This document shows positions 35,317-44,208 of a stretch of DNA of 64,000 nt, piece by piece. Made by a program: the position numbers and the translations under genes. The notes beneath the pieces were generated by a model. The model made no database searches. It was not told the origin of the DNA and saw only the letters and a list, made by a program, of their open reading frames with translations. Origin of the DNA: Bacteroidaceae bacterium (GTDB taxonomy: Bacteria; Bacteroidota; Bacteroidia; Bacteroidales; Barnesiellaceae_A); NCBI GenBank assembly GCA_017410245.1, contig JAFQRE010000011.1:16728-80727 (forward strand), in the 5' to 3' direction. Numbering within the stretch: position 1 is the first letter of the stretch; each line of letters opens with the position of its first letter.

Positions 35317-38092
35317 CGTTATAAGGGGTATAGAAGTTGTTAAAAAAGTCGAAGTACTCCTCGATGGTGTGGCCTTGTAGCAACAACTCATAGTTGGTAG
35401 TACTTATCATAATAGGTCGTACTCCCTCGGGTATGACAAGGTCGCTCTTGTCGGTCATTACCGAGCGGTAGTGTACAATGTCGTCGAAGGTGTTGAAGCC
35501 TTTGACAATGAGGAAGGACAACTCATCGAATGTAACAATTTCGAGGTCGAAATCTTTCACAAGGAAGTGAGAGAAATTCATGCGTGCCACTTCGTATAGC
35601 AACAAGTTGGCCGAAACCTCTTTGTTGTTGAAGGCAAAAACGAAGTAATGCTCGCTGTTGGGCTCGTAGGTAAATGTGGCTACACTATCGGCCAAGGCTG
35701 TAGAGTCGTTGCCCAATCGGCGTTCCCATATCATACCGCGTGTGTTGCCACTACTATTGACTGTGCGTCCTTGAGATATGCCTTTGAGTATGTTTCCGGC
35801 AAACTCGCTTACATCGGCTTGCGGATATTTGCTTACCAGTTCTTGTACTATCTCCTTGAACTTGTCGAAGTCTTTGTCGCCAATGTAGGCCATTGCATCG
35901 AGGAACATAAACTTGTGCATAATCTCGGACAACGGATACTCGGCTTTGATGTGGGTCACATTGTCGTGTACGGCAGTGTTGTTGTTGTCGAGGTATGCTG
36001 CATAGGTGAGTTGGTATATTGAGTCTTGTACAGCTCCTTCGGTGCGTCGCTTCTCGAGGAATAATGGGTCGCTCAGGGCTATGGCATATTCACTTTCGCT
36101 ATAGTTCGATAGTATCTTGCTGCGATACACCTCGGCTTGCACCGGCTCGTTGTTGCGCATGTGCATGAGGTAACGGTTGTAGTATGTTTCGAGCAGATAC
36201 TCGTTGTCGGGGAAGCGTTTCTCCAAGTCGTCAAATGTAGCCGAGGCGGCCTCGTAGTCTTCAAGGTCGTTCTTGAGAATGAGTCCCATGTTGTACAGAC
36301 CCTCGGCTATGATTTCATTAGAGGTGGCTATATCCTCGGGGGTGAGGGGTATCTGTTTGAGGTAATACTCAATCTTGTGTGGGTCATCGGCATTGGCAAG
36401 TGCTACGCTATCGACGGCGGTCTCTTGGGTTAAGCTATCGGCCAAAGCATCATCGGTACTATCCATATTGGCAGTGTCGTCACTATTGCCAAAGTCGGTA
36501 GTAGAGAAGCCCGATTTGTTGCGGCGACGCCAGTCGTCTTCCAACTTGCGAGATCCCCATATCTTTTGGAATTCGGTCTTACCGGCATTTATCAATGTCT
36601 GATTGTAGAAGTACCATGAACCATCGGTATTCATCACGTTGGTGGTAGGCTTGTTGGCTCCGCCTTTCAGGGTGTTGAGTCCAAGTCCTTCGTTTTGAGC
36701 CAGATACTCTTCGCGTTCGCGTTGCTCGGCCTCTTTCTTCTCTTGTTCGATGAGGTCGTCGATGATTTTCTGTATGACTGCGTTACGCTCCTCTTCGTTC
36801 ATGCCGGCAAGCATCTGCAAGCTATCTTGCAATTCAACATTCTGGGCATAGACAACCAACTTGTCGAGTACCTCCGAGCGTCGGGTGAGTAGTTTGTAAT
36901 TGGGGTACTCCTCTTTGAGTTGAGGTATAGCTTCGGAGTAGCAGGGCTGCGCATCGACATATTCGCGACGGCCAAAATGCAACTCGCCCAATGTTATCTG
37001 GCACACAGCCTTTTCAATGCCATTACGGGTACTCTCCTCAATGGCTTTGCGGTAGTTGTCCATGGCCTTGGTTGTGTCGTTGTGAGCCATGTATAGGTTG
37101 CCTATGGCATAGTAAATCTGGTCGTGGTAGTCTTTGTTGGCTCCTTTTTGCGCCATACGTTGCAGCGACTTTACCTCTTTCTCAATATCGTTGCCGGCAA
37201 ACACTTCGCTCATCTTGACACGCGCATTGAATTGTGTGCGGTAGGGTGGGTTGAGGTTAATAACCTTTTTGTAGGCGTCGTATGCTTGTTGAGGCTTATT
37301 CTCGATGGTATATAGCTGTCCGAGCAAGAACGATAAGCGAGCCTTCTGTACCTTGTTGCTTTCGTCTTTTATGGCATTTTCGAGGTAGGGAATGGCTTTG
37401 GCATAGTTCTTGGTCTTGATGAGATAGTCGGCATTGACATTGGCAAAAGTGCCATTAAGAGCCGGCGGCAAACTATCGTTGTTGGCTTTGTATAGCACGT
37501 CTTCGGCCTCGTATATCCAATCGAGGGCAATGTAGCTGCGAGCCTGCCATAAGCGAGCCTCGGCAACCGTCTCGGGTAGCCAAGAGTAGTGTTGAGCTAC
37601 ATACATAAAAGTTGATGCTGCCGCGAGAAAGTCGCCCTTGTTGTATTGAGCCTTACCCATGAGCAACCAAGCATTGTGTATGAAGGGGTTATACTCCTCG
37701 CGTTGCATAAACTCCTTGTACTTGGGGTCGTTGCGTCGGCCCTGCTTGCGTTTGGGCTTGCTCTTGATACTGTGGTTTTGTATAGCTTTCTCGCACTTCT
37801 CTATGGTGCGGTCGAAAGCTCCTTGGGGTTGCGGGTCCTTGGGGTTGTTGAATGCCTGAGCCGGTGAGATATACACCAGGTCGGTGTAGTTGTCTTCATA
37901 TTGTTCTTGTTGCAACTTGAGTTGCTCTATATAGTTTTGCTCGGCGTTGAAATATACGTTGTAACGAGTGGTCATTGACTGGTAGAACCTTGTCCAACCG
38001 GTGTTCTTGGTTGTGTTGCACGCCGAGAACAACACTACTATGAGCAGTGTTGCAATAATGTGTGCTTGTGTTCCGTTGGTCTTTATCTTCAT
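35285..38092 (-). CDS. porW: T9SS lipoprotein PorW/SprE, TPR-rich
   Basis: 935 residues. Lipobox FSAC near residue 25 follows a hydrophobic signal. NTGWTRFYQSMTTRYNVYFN near the mature N-terminus is characteristic of PorW/SprE. Several TPR units follow (NAWLLMGKAQYNKGDFLAAA, YLIKTKNYAKAIPYLENA, LLGQLYTIENKPQQAYDAYK), then a Glu/Gln-rich coiled coil (LIEQEKKEAEQREREEY) and further TPRs toward the end. PorW links the PorKLMN core and other parts of the secretion machine at the outer membrane. It sits directly before porX, as expected of a T9SS locus. Confidence 0.92.
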   Translation of the reverse strand: MKIKTNGTQAHIIATLLIVVLFSACNTTKNTGWTRFYQSMTTRYNVYFNAEQNYIEQLKLQQEQYEDNYTDLVYISPAQAFNNPKDPQPQGAFDRTIEKCEKAIQNHSIKSKPKRKQGRRNDPKYKEFMQREEYNPFIHNAWLLMGKAQYNKGDFLAAASTFMYVAQHYSWLPETVAEARLWQARSYIALDWIYEAEDVLYKANNDSLPPALNGTFANVNADYLIKTKNYAKAIPYLENAIKDESNKVQKARLSFLLGQLYTIENKPQQAYDAYKKVINLNPPYRTQFNARVKMSEVFAGNDIEKEVKSLQRMAQKGANKDYHDQIYYAIGNLYMAHNDTTKAMDNYRKAIEESTRNGIEKAVCQITLGELHFGRREYVDAQPCYSEAIPQLKEEYPNYKLLTRRSEVLDKLVVYAQNVELQDSLQMLAGMNEEERNAVIQKIIDDLIEQEKKEAEQREREEYLAQNEGLGLNTLKGGANKPTTNVMNTDGSWYFYNQTLINAGKTEFQKIWGSRKLEDDWRRRNKSGFSTTDFGNSDDTANMDSTDDALADSLTQETAVDSVALANADDPHKIEYYLKQIPLTPEDIATSNEIIAEGLYNMGLILKNDLEDYEAASATFDDLEKRFPDNEYLLETYYNRYLMHMRNNEPVQAEVYRSKILSNYSESEYAIALSDPLFLEKRRTEGAVQDSIYQLTYAAYLDNNNTAVHDNVTHIKAEYPLSEIMHKFMFLDAMAYIGDKDFDKFKEIVQELVSKYPQADVSEFAGNILKGISQGRTVNSSGNTRGMIWERRLGNDSTALADSVATFTYEPNSEHYFVFAFNNKEVSANLLLYEVARMNFSHFLVKDFDLEIVTFDELSFLIVKGFNTFDDIVHYRSVMTDKSDLVIPEGVRPIMISTTNYELLLQGHTIEEYFDFFNNFYTPYNDEEPDDTMGR

Positions 38093-38120
38093 CTTATGTT
38101 ATAACGTAGTATGTGTGAGT

Positions 38121-38942
38121 TTATTGTCTGTTCATAGCTTTCTTGGCAAGCATAAGGTGTAGCAAGCGGGCAATGAGGTATCCTATGGCAAGGACTATAA
38201 CAATGCAAGCTCCTGCAGGGACAGCATAGAAGGTAGAAATGATGAGCCCTAATGAGCAGCAAATGAGCGATATGATGCCCGAAAGTATCATCATGCTGTG
38301 TAGCCTTGTGGTGAATAACTCGGCAATGATTTGGGGTAGTGTGAGTACCGATAGTAACAGCATGATGCCAATGAGTCTGATGGACAGTACCACGCCAATG
38401 GCTATAAAGAGCATCATGGTCGTGTTGATGAGTTGGGTCTTGATGCCAATGATGCGCGCAAAATCGGGGTCGAAGGCTGTGTAGAGCAGGGGACGATATA
38501 GTGTGGTGGTGAATAGCAACAGCAAGAGTGAGTAGGTTGCAAATATGGCTATGTCGCTTGTGGTAATGGTGAGTATGTTGCCAAACAAGAATTCCGATAG
38601 CCCCGGTGTGTAGCCCGGTGTGAGAAATATGAATATGATACCGATAGCCATGCCTATGGCCCAGAAGATGGCAATAGCCGAGTCTTCACGTACACGTTTG
38701 TTGCGTGTTATGATATCTATCCCCAAGGCAGTGAGTATGGCAAATACAAGAGCCGACAGGGTGGGTGATATGCCGGTAAAATAGCCTATTCCCAGGCCTC
38801 CAAATGAGGCGTGAGTAATGCCACCGGCAATGAAAACCATGCGTCGTGTGACGATGTATGTGCCGATGATGGCAGCAGCCACCGATATGAGCAGTGTGCC
38901 TATCAATGCGTTTTGAAAGAATGTATATTGCAATATCTCCAT
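38121..38942 (-). CDS. Metal ABC transporter permease (ZnuB/MntB family)
   Basis: 273 residues from the ATG at 38942; the longer open frame reaches into the neighbouring gene and gives a low-complexity His/Arg-rich N-terminus, so it is rejected. About eight membrane segments. Family features: QNALIGTLLISVAAAIIGTYIVTRRM, FIAGGITHASFGGLGIGYF (the conserved SH...G loop) and DFARIIGIKT near the middle. Imports zinc, manganese or iron with an ATPase and a binding protein that are not encoded here. Lies 28 bases before porW. Confidence 0.92.
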   Translation of the reverse strand: MEILQYTFFQNALIGTLLISVAAAIIGTYIVTRRMVFIAGGITHASFGGLGIGYFTGISPTLSALVFAILTALGIDIITRNKRVREDSAIAIFWAIGMAIGIIFIFLTPGYTPGLSEFLFGNILTITTSDIAIFATYSLLLLLFTTTLYRPLLYTAFDPDFARIIGIKTQLINTTMMLFIAIGVVLSIRLIGIMLLLSVLTLPQIIAELFTTRLHSMMILSGIISLICCSLGLIISTFYAVPAGACIVIVLAIGYLIARLLHLMLAKKAMNRQ

Positions 38943-38953
38943 TGTACGGTATG

Positions 38954-39376
38954 TTATGATTGAGAACGTCGCTCGCCTACGATGAGTAGTACTTCGTCTT
39001 TTATATCGTTGGGCAGTTCTATGCCTCGCAATTGCAAGCTGCGCACCCACCCGGCTACTTCGTGACTCTGCATGGTGTATAGTATGTCGCGAAATTGGGC
39101 ACATTGTTGGTCGGTGTATAGGTGTGCCGGTGTGCCACGCCATTGGTCTAACTCTTCGTCATCGTAATACTCTATATCACGACTGACGGCGGCTAAAAGG
39201 CTGTCGCGCTCGCATACTTCGTGTTGTCCGCAACACTCCTCGGGAATCTCGGGAGCAGGTGGCTCGGGGGGTAATCCCAGTGCCTCGGCCCGTTGTTGCT
39301 TGTAGCGATGCGACAGGTATAGTGTTATGCCTGTCACAATGAGTACTGCAATGAATATGATGGTAATTGTAATCAT
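38954..39376 (-). CDS. Small membrane-anchored protein with CCxxHxxC motif, function unknown
   Basis: 140 residues. Residues 1-20 form one membrane helix (ITIIFIAVLIVTGITLYL); a proline-rich linker (LPPEPPAPEIPEE) follows, then CCGQHEVC at about residue 47-54 and an acidic helical region. CCxxHxxC is the short signature used to flag phospholipase A2 active sites, which can lead to a 'phospholipase' label, but nothing else here resembles that enzyme. Two or three cysteines and a histidine next to a metal ABC permease gene suggest metal binding, which is inference. It is 11 bases upstream of the permease. Confidence 0.75.
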   Translation of the reverse strand: MITITIIFIAVLIVTGITLYLSHRYKQQRAEALGLPPEPPAPEIPEECCGQHEVCERDSLLAAVSRDIEYYDDEELDQWRGTPAHLYTDQQCAQFRDILYTMQSHEVAGWVRSLQLRGIELPNDIKDEVLLIVGERRSQS

Positions 39377-39394
39377 GTCTCTTGTCTCCTTAAG

Positions 39395-40618
39395 CTATAC
39401 ATGGGTAATGTTAAAACCGGCTTTTTTCAGGTCTTCCCAGAATGAGGGATATGACTTGACAACAACCTCGGGATTGTTGATATATATCGAGTCGAAGCAA
39501 ATTGCTGCCGGAGCAAATGCCATGGCCATACGATGGTCGTTGTGGGTGTCGATGACAATGGGGTTGTTGATGTTGCAACGAGTACCGTCCCATGCTAAGC
39601 AACCTTCGCGGGGTTGTGTGAAACGATATCCCAACTTGCCCGCCTCGTTGATGAGTGCCTCTATACGATCGGTCTCTTTGATGCGCAGGTTGTCGAGCCC
39701 TTCGATGCAGAAGTGTTGTCCTCGCAATGCGCAGGTCATGACGATGGTTTGTGCCAAGTCGGGCTCATCTTTGAGGCAGAGGTGTAGGGTGTCGCAAGCG
39801 TGTGTAGTGGCCGAGGGGGTGATGACAGCTCCATGGTTGTCGAATGTGGTGTTTACACCCCATAGTGCAAAGTATTTGGCCACACGAGCATCGCCTTGTA
39901 TGCTGTGTGGTTGTAAACCTTTCAGCCTGAATGTGTTGTTGCTGAGGGTAGCTATCTGATACCAATACGATGCAGCCGAGTAATCGGCTTCGATGTCGTA
40001 TGGTATAGCCTTGTATGTGCCCGGAGCAACGGTTATGGTGTTGTGGTGACACGATACCTCGGCTCCAAAGTGTTGCATCATGGCTATTGTCATGTCGATG
40101 TATGGGCGTGACAAAACATCTCCTTGCAGGGTTATGTGTATGCCTTGAGTGGTATAAGGGGCAATGAGTAGCAGTGCCGATATAAATTGCGAGCTGATAT
40201 GTCCCGGTATTGTGACTGCTCCGCCTTGCAACATGTCACCCTCGATGTGTAGGGGCGGGTAGCCTTCTTGGTTGCAGTAGGTAATGTGTGCGCCTATCTG
40301 TCGCAGAGCATCGACAAGGGGGCTGATGGGGCGTTGCCGCATACGTTGTGAGCCTGTGAGCGTTACCGAATAAGGTGTGTTGCTGAAGTAGGCTGTGAGA
40401 AAACGCATGGCTGTGCCGGCATTGTTGATGTCGATGGTATGGCACTTGTTCTGTAGAGCCTCGATGAGTCGTTGTGTATCGTCGCAAGTAGCAAGTCCAT
40501 GCATGAGGTGTGCCGACTGGGCAAGAGCTGCTATAATCAAAGCGCGGTTGCTGATGCTCTTTGATGCCGGCAGTTCTATGTCACATGGCAGGGTATGTGT
40601 TGCAGTGAGGCGATACAT
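39395..40618 (-). CDS. aroA: 3-phosphoshikimate 1-carboxyvinyltransferase (EPSP synthase)
   Basis: 407 residues from the ATG at 40618; another in-frame ATG at 40648 adds ten residues, but MYRLTATHTLPCDIELPASK aligns better with related enzymes. Joins phosphoenolpyruvate to shikimate-3-phosphate on the way to chorismate. Seen: LPASKSISNRALIIAAL (substrate binding), NAGTAMRFLTAYF, the RMRQRPISPLVDALR segment, and DEPDLAQTIVMTCAL toward the end, with LRIKETDRIEAL and DTHNDHRMAMAFA. Heads the minus-strand run down to the GH25 gene. A hairpin lies just upstream. Confidence 0.96.
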   Translation of the reverse strand: MYRLTATHTLPCDIELPASKSISNRALIIAALAQSAHLMHGLATCDDTQRLIEALQNKCHTIDINNAGTAMRFLTAYFSNTPYSVTLTGSQRMRQRPISPLVDALRQIGAHITYCNQEGYPPLHIEGDMLQGGAVTIPGHISSQFISALLLIAPYTTQGIHITLQGDVLSRPYIDMTIAMMQHFGAEVSCHHNTITVAPGTYKAIPYDIEADYSAASYWYQIATLSNNTFRLKGLQPHSIQGDARVAKYFALWGVNTTFDNHGAVITPSATTHACDTLHLCLKDEPDLAQTIVMTCALRGQHFCIEGLDNLRIKETDRIEALINEAGKLGYRFTQPREGCLAWDGTRCNINNPIVIDTHNDHRMAMAFAPAAICFDSIYINNPEVVVKSYPSFWEDLKKAGFNITHV

Positions 40619-40651
40619 GTAGCGTATGGGTATGGAGTTTTGTAACATTAT

Positions 40652-40688
40652 CAGTTAGCGCTAATCCAAGATGGATTAACGCTAACTG
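40652..40688. repeat. Inverted repeat between ssb and aroA
   Basis: Arms CAGTTAGCGCTAATCC (40652-40667) and GGATTAACGCTAACTG (40673-40688) pair over 16 bases with a single G-U position; loop of five. No T run follows on either strand. It may end ssb transcription or act in the aroA leader. Confidence 0.7.
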
Positions 40689-40704
40689 CACTAAAAAAGA
40701 TTGC

Positions 40705-41064
40705 TTATGCTTGCATATTGTTGTCGTTGCGACGTGTCCCCAATAGCTCCAACGAGTCGGCAACAATTTCGGTGCGCTGGTGTGCGACCCCATTCTGGTC
40801 GTTCCATTGACTTGTGCGCAACTTGCCTTCTATATAGAGTTGGGTACCTTTGCGAATATATTTCTCGGCAATCTCGGCCAAACCTCGCCACAGCACCACG
40901 CTGTGCCACTCGGTACGCTCGGGTACGGTAGTTCCGTTGGCAGCGGTATAGGCTCGCTCGGTAGTGGCCAAACGCAAACGTGCCACGCATGATCCTTTGT
41001 CGAGATATCTTACTTCGGGGTCGGCCCCTACATAACCTACTAAAATGACTTTATTGACTGACAT
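40705..41064 (-). CDS. ssb: Single-stranded DNA-binding protein, short form without acidic tail
   Basis: 119 residues, a single OB fold: MSVNKVILVGYVGADPEVRY, LATTERAYTAANGTTVPERTEWH and YIRKGTQLYIEGKLRTSQW are all SSB motifs. The protein ends GTRRNDNNMQA; the usual glycine-rich linker and the acidic DDDIPF-like tip that recruits repair proteins are missing, so it is shorter than a housekeeping Bacteroides SSB. It may be a paralogue or phage-derived, which fits its place next to a terminase gene, but it has its own promoter and a hairpin after it. Confidence 0.93.
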   Translation of the reverse strand: MSVNKVILVGYVGADPEVRYLDKGSCVARLRLATTERAYTAANGTTVPERTEWHSVVLWRGLAEIAEKYIRKGTQLYIEGKLRTSQWNDQNGVAHQRTEIVADSLELLGTRRNDNNMQA

Positions 41065-41166
41065 GTTATATAATTATATGGTTGAGAAATAGTAAGATAG
41101 ATGATGACTCAAGGTGAAAGTTTTATAGTGGTTGTATGTTCATATCGAGTCGTATCCTATCTTATG

Positions 41167-41197
41167 CAAAGGTAGTAATAATGCCAATAATAAGCAA
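41167..41197 (-). promoter_or_regulatory. Promoter of ssb
   Basis: Minus strand: TTG (41197-41195), 20 bases, TACCTTTG (41174-41167), followed by C: a full match to the Bacteroidota promoter. Transcription should start about 100 bases before the ssb ATG. Confidence 0.75.
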
Positions 41198-41246
41198 TGA
41201 GATAATTTTATTTTTTTGAGCTATTTTGTTCGCGATTTTGTAATGG

Positions 41247-43238
41247 TCAGAACGAAGCCTCGTTGATGGGTATAGAGTTATGGTGATGATAACTCACTAT
41301 ATTGGTAGGCTCGTGTGTGGCTATGTAATACCCGATGCAACGAGTGATGAGTATGTCGTCGTGTTCGCCCTCTTGAGCCCCGAAGCTGCCATTGGGCTTA
41401 CGCTCGAAAACATCAAATTCGTGACAGGCCATCTCGTCGTGTTCGATGTAGTAGTTGTTGCGCAAGGCATTTATCATGGTGTTGATAAGTGCCGACTTGG
41501 TACTGCGGTTCATGTGAAAGCCCCATCGGGTAGGTTGCGAGGGTGCAATTTCGTTGCCGATGGCTTGTCGTGCATATAGGTTGCGGTAGTTGTCGGCAAT
41601 GGTATCGAGAATGTAGTGGGTGCGAGTATCGTCGTCGGCAGTTTCGAGGGTATTGCTCTCAATGACCAGTAGAGCGTTGTTGTAGAATGTGGCAACCTGT
41701 GCAGCCTTCCAGGCCAATAGGTCGTGGTCGGTGTGTCCGCGCCATTGTGCTACCAACTCGATGGTGTCGTTGGTGAGTAGTCCGATACGGTCGAAAACGG
41801 CTATAACCGAGTAGTCGGCCCGATGCGAACGTCCGCCCACATCGACCGCCACGATATACCTGTTGCGCATTTTGCGGTCGATGCGGGGCATTTGCCATAT
41901 CTTCATCATACCGTTGATTTCGTGCGAGAAGTGAATGTCGCATAGCGCATCGCGCCCGGTGAGTTTACGACCGGCAATGTCGCCTATGGCGATGGGTTCG
42001 GAGCAGTTCTTGCGTAGTCTTTGTACGGCAGAGGCATCGAAAATGCGGTCGGCCGAGTGGGCAAAAGCCTCGTTTTCGTCCGATGGATATTCGGCCATCA
42101 TGTCGGCATGACGTGCATACTCGCGACGTTTGGCTCTATACCACGCAATGGCCTCGAGAGTAGCACCCTTCTCCCATAACCAAGTCTCGTACTTATTGAG
42201 TGATGTTGCAAAATCTTTGGGGTTGTCAATGTGGGAGGCATACATATCTATTTCGTACCAAGGTACGAAGATGGCCTCTTTGTCGCTTTCGCCTCGTCGT
42301 GCTCTCAAGTATTCGCGGTGGAAGTATCCGCCAGTACCGTTGGCCGTACTCTCAATGACCACGATGGAGTGTGGCAACAATGCGATGCTGCCATATATAG
42401 AACGAATGAGGCTCTCGGGCGTGTGAGCTGGAGTGTTGTTCCAGAAAGCCGCCTCGCTGAGGTGTGCCATAGCAGCATCGTTGCCACGTACAGCCTCGGG
42501 CGACTCTGATGAGCAGATGGTGATTTTGCAACTACGTTGGGCTATGTAAGAGGTGTTGGCAGTGCGCTCGAAGGGTTGCATATGCGGTGTCTCGTTGCTG
42601 TTGAGCAACCAAGCCGGGTAGTTGTTGAGTAGTTTGGTGTACATGCCACGAATGTTGGCGGCAGCATCTTTGAGGTGTGCGCAGATAATGCTGTTCCAAT
42701 TGCGACAATGTACCAATTGTATCCAAGCCATGTATATCTGAGTGATAGTAGAACCACCCCATTGACGCGCCTTGAGCATGATGATGCGTATGGGTTTCAT
42801 CGCCAAGCGTTGTGTCTCGAGCATGGCAATGTAACGTCGTTGCGGACGGTTGAGAATGAACGGAATGTCGTCTTGTCCCATCTTGTCCTTTATCTTGACA
42901 AACATGGCAGCCCAAAACTCAAAGTCGTAGCGAATGCGCTCCTTGACCCACAGCGACCAGATGTCGCTGCGGAGTCGTAGAGAAGGTTTTTTGTGCAGTC
43001 GCCGAGTGATGAAAGTGTCGATACTTCCGTCTTGAGCCAACAATGATGCCCAACGGCACTCTTGCAACATGAGTTGTGGCACATGCTGGGTGGTTATGGG
43101 TGCATCGGTGAGTGTAACAGTGTTGCGAGAGCCATAACACCCCTCACCGGTGGCCGGATTGTAAAGTGCCGCTATTGAGTTGTGCCGCCGATCGTTCTCG
43201 GCAAGCATGAGTTGTATTGTGTCCTTGTCGTTTGTCAT
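41247..43238 (-). CDS. Phage terminase large subunit-like protein
   Basis: 663 residues. ATPase half: a Walker A-like IIMLKARQWGGSTITQIYMA near residue 155, a Walker B-like MAHLSEAAFW, and the coupling motif VVIESTANGTGGYF. Nuclease half (RNase H fold): VDVGGRSHRADYSVIAV with the first Asp, ALLVIESNTLE with Glu, and GEHDDILITRCIG with the late Asp pair. All key positions look intact, so this is not an obvious pseudogene. Terminases pump DNA into phage heads, but no portal or capsid gene is nearby. The small gene upstream on the same strand may be its partner. Confidence 0.88.
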   Translation of the reverse strand: MTNDKDTIQLMLAENDRRHNSIAALYNPATGEGCYGSRNTVTLTDAPITTQHVPQLMLQECRWASLLAQDGSIDTFITRRLHKKPSLRLRSDIWSLWVKERIRYDFEFWAAMFVKIKDKMGQDDIPFILNRPQRRYIAMLETQRLAMKPIRIIMLKARQWGGSTITQIYMAWIQLVHCRNWNSIICAHLKDAAANIRGMYTKLLNNYPAWLLNSNETPHMQPFERTANTSYIAQRSCKITICSSESPEAVRGNDAAMAHLSEAAFWNNTPAHTPESLIRSIYGSIALLPHSIVVIESTANGTGGYFHREYLRARRGESDKEAIFVPWYEIDMYASHIDNPKDFATSLNKYETWLWEKGATLEAIAWYRAKRREYARHADMMAEYPSDENEAFAHSADRIFDASAVQRLRKNCSEPIAIGDIAGRKLTGRDALCDIHFSHEINGMMKIWQMPRIDRKMRNRYIVAVDVGGRSHRADYSVIAVFDRIGLLTNDTIELVAQWRGHTDHDLLAWKAAQVATFYNNALLVIESNTLETADDDTRTHYILDTIADNYRNLYARQAIGNEIAPSQPTRWGFHMNRSTKSALINTMINALRNNYYIEHDEMACHEFDVFERKPNGSFGAQEGEHDDILITRCIGYYIATHEPTNIVSYHHHNSIPINEASF

Positions 43239-43243
43239 TGTTG

Positions 43244-43492
43244 TCAGAGTTTTTTTAGTTGCTTTTCTATCTCGGCAACCCGTTGGTAGGTGTCGTTTAT
43301 GGCACTCTGTTTGCTACCGGCAGGTGCTATGGCGGCCGCCATGTCTTTGCGAATAATCTCGATGCACTTGATGATGGTAGCCTCGTTGGTAGTTTCGCGT
43401 AAGACATCGAGCAGTCGGTCGTAACAGATGTTTATGATTTCGTTTTGCTTGGCAAGTAAAGATTTGTCTAATAGTTGTTTATTCTCTTCCAT
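43244..43492 (-). CDS. Small protein, possible terminase small subunit
   Basis: 82 residues from the ATG at 43492 (MEENKQLLDKSLLAKQNE); the longer open frame runs back through the divergent promoter region and is rejected. Mostly helical: KQNEIINICYDRLLDVLRET, IIKCIEIIRKDMAAAIAPAG, and a C-terminal coiled coil (YQRVAEIEKQLKKL). Five bases separate it from the terminase gene, and position plus size suggest a small terminase or terminase-accessory protein, but no sequence hallmark proves it. Confidence 0.6.
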   Translation of the reverse strand: MEENKQLLDKSLLAKQNEIINICYDRLLDVLRETTNEATIIKCIEIIRKDMAAAIAPAGSKQSAINDTYQRVAEIEKQLKKL

Positions 43493-43548
43493 AATTGTAG
43501 TAATAAGAATTGTTGAAAATTGTAAATTCACTCTATCGCATCGCGTTG

Positions 43549-43568
43549 CAAAGTTATGATGTGATCTT
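43549..43568. promoter_or_regulatory. Divergent promoter region of the phage-like island
   Basis: Minus-strand -7 candidate TAACTTTG (plus CAAAGTTA 43549-43556) and plus-strand candidate GATCTTTG (43561-43568, one mismatch) lie back to back; GCAAAG and CTTTGC form an inverted pair around them. Neither has a clear -33 element. Confidence 0.4.
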
Positions 43569-43603
43569 TGCAGTGTGATGCTATAAAATGATAATCGAAA
43601 AAA

Positions 43604-44197
43604 ATGATAGGTGAAATTATTTCTTATGGCTTGAGTAGCTATCTGGGCAACAAAGCCACACAAAATCAACGAGACTATGGTGAGATGTATAGGCGGTTAG
43701 CCAGGCAATATCGCAATAACCGACTTGCATCGGCCTCCAACCTGTTTAATCGCAGGTATTATACCAATTATTTAGATACGCCAACAGCGCAGAATATGCT
43801 GAAACAGGTGCGTGAACAACTGGGCGACCAGAGTAGGGCAATGCGCAATCAGAGGGTTGTAACGGGTGCTACCGGAGAGTCGTTGGCTGCACTGCAGAAA
43901 AACAATAACCGTGTGATGGATAGTGCTGTAGGAACGCTGGCAACTGCCGATATGAATATGAAAGAGCGGGCACTACAGGACTATGCGCAGGCTCGCGAAA
44001 AGGCCGATGACATGATGTTCAAGGTAGAACTGGACGGAGTGATGCGTGAAAATGTGCAGCAGAACAAGAGTGATGAAAACAACCGAAATTACTTGATAGG
44101 CCTGCTGGATAAAATGTTTGAAGAACTGAAACGTAAGGCCCAAAATAAACAGAATGTTCTAACTGAGGAGTATGGCGAGTTGGAGCCTATGGGTTAA
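43604..44197 (+). CDS. Phage internal virion/DNA-ejection-like protein
   Basis: 197 residues. N-terminus MIGEIISYGLSSYLGNKATQNQ, then Arg/Asn-rich and strongly helical: YRRLARQYRNNRLASASNLF, YLDTPTAQNMLKQVREQL, QRVVTGATGESLAALQKNNN. Small proteins with YLDTP, an internal GATGESLAA loop and an amphipathic C-terminal helix recall internal virion proteins of podovirus-type prophages, but this is inference from composition and gene order. First plus-strand gene of the island, 112 bases from the divergent minus-strand start and 11 bases before the next gene. Confidence 0.6.
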   Translation: MIGEIISYGLSSYLGNKATQNQRDYGEMYRRLARQYRNNRLASASNLFNRRYYTNYLDTPTAQNMLKQVREQLGDQSRAMRNQRVVTGATGESLAALQKNNNRVMDSAVGTLATADMNMKERALQDYAQAREKADDMMFKVELDGVMRENVQQNKSDENNRNYLIGLLDKMFEELKRKAQNKQNVLTEEYGELEPMG

Positions 44198-44208
44198 TTG
44201 TAACAATT

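Noticed and set aside
35317..35391. 25-residue extension of porX
   Set aside because: It lies within porW, and receiver domains start right at the MKNPMILWADDE segment.
38943..39143. 67-residue His/Arg-rich extension of the metal ABC permease
   Set aside because: It overlaps the upstream small gene out of frame; MEILQYTFFQNALIG at 38942 is the proper membrane-protein start.
38954..39376. Phospholipase A2 label from the CCxxHxxC signature
   Set aside because: Only the eight-residue pattern matches; calcium loop, other cysteines and fold context are missing.
43493..43669. 59-residue extension of the small terminase-like gene
   Set aside because: It crosses the divergent promoter region and the start of the plus-strand gene; the ATG at 43492 is sensible.
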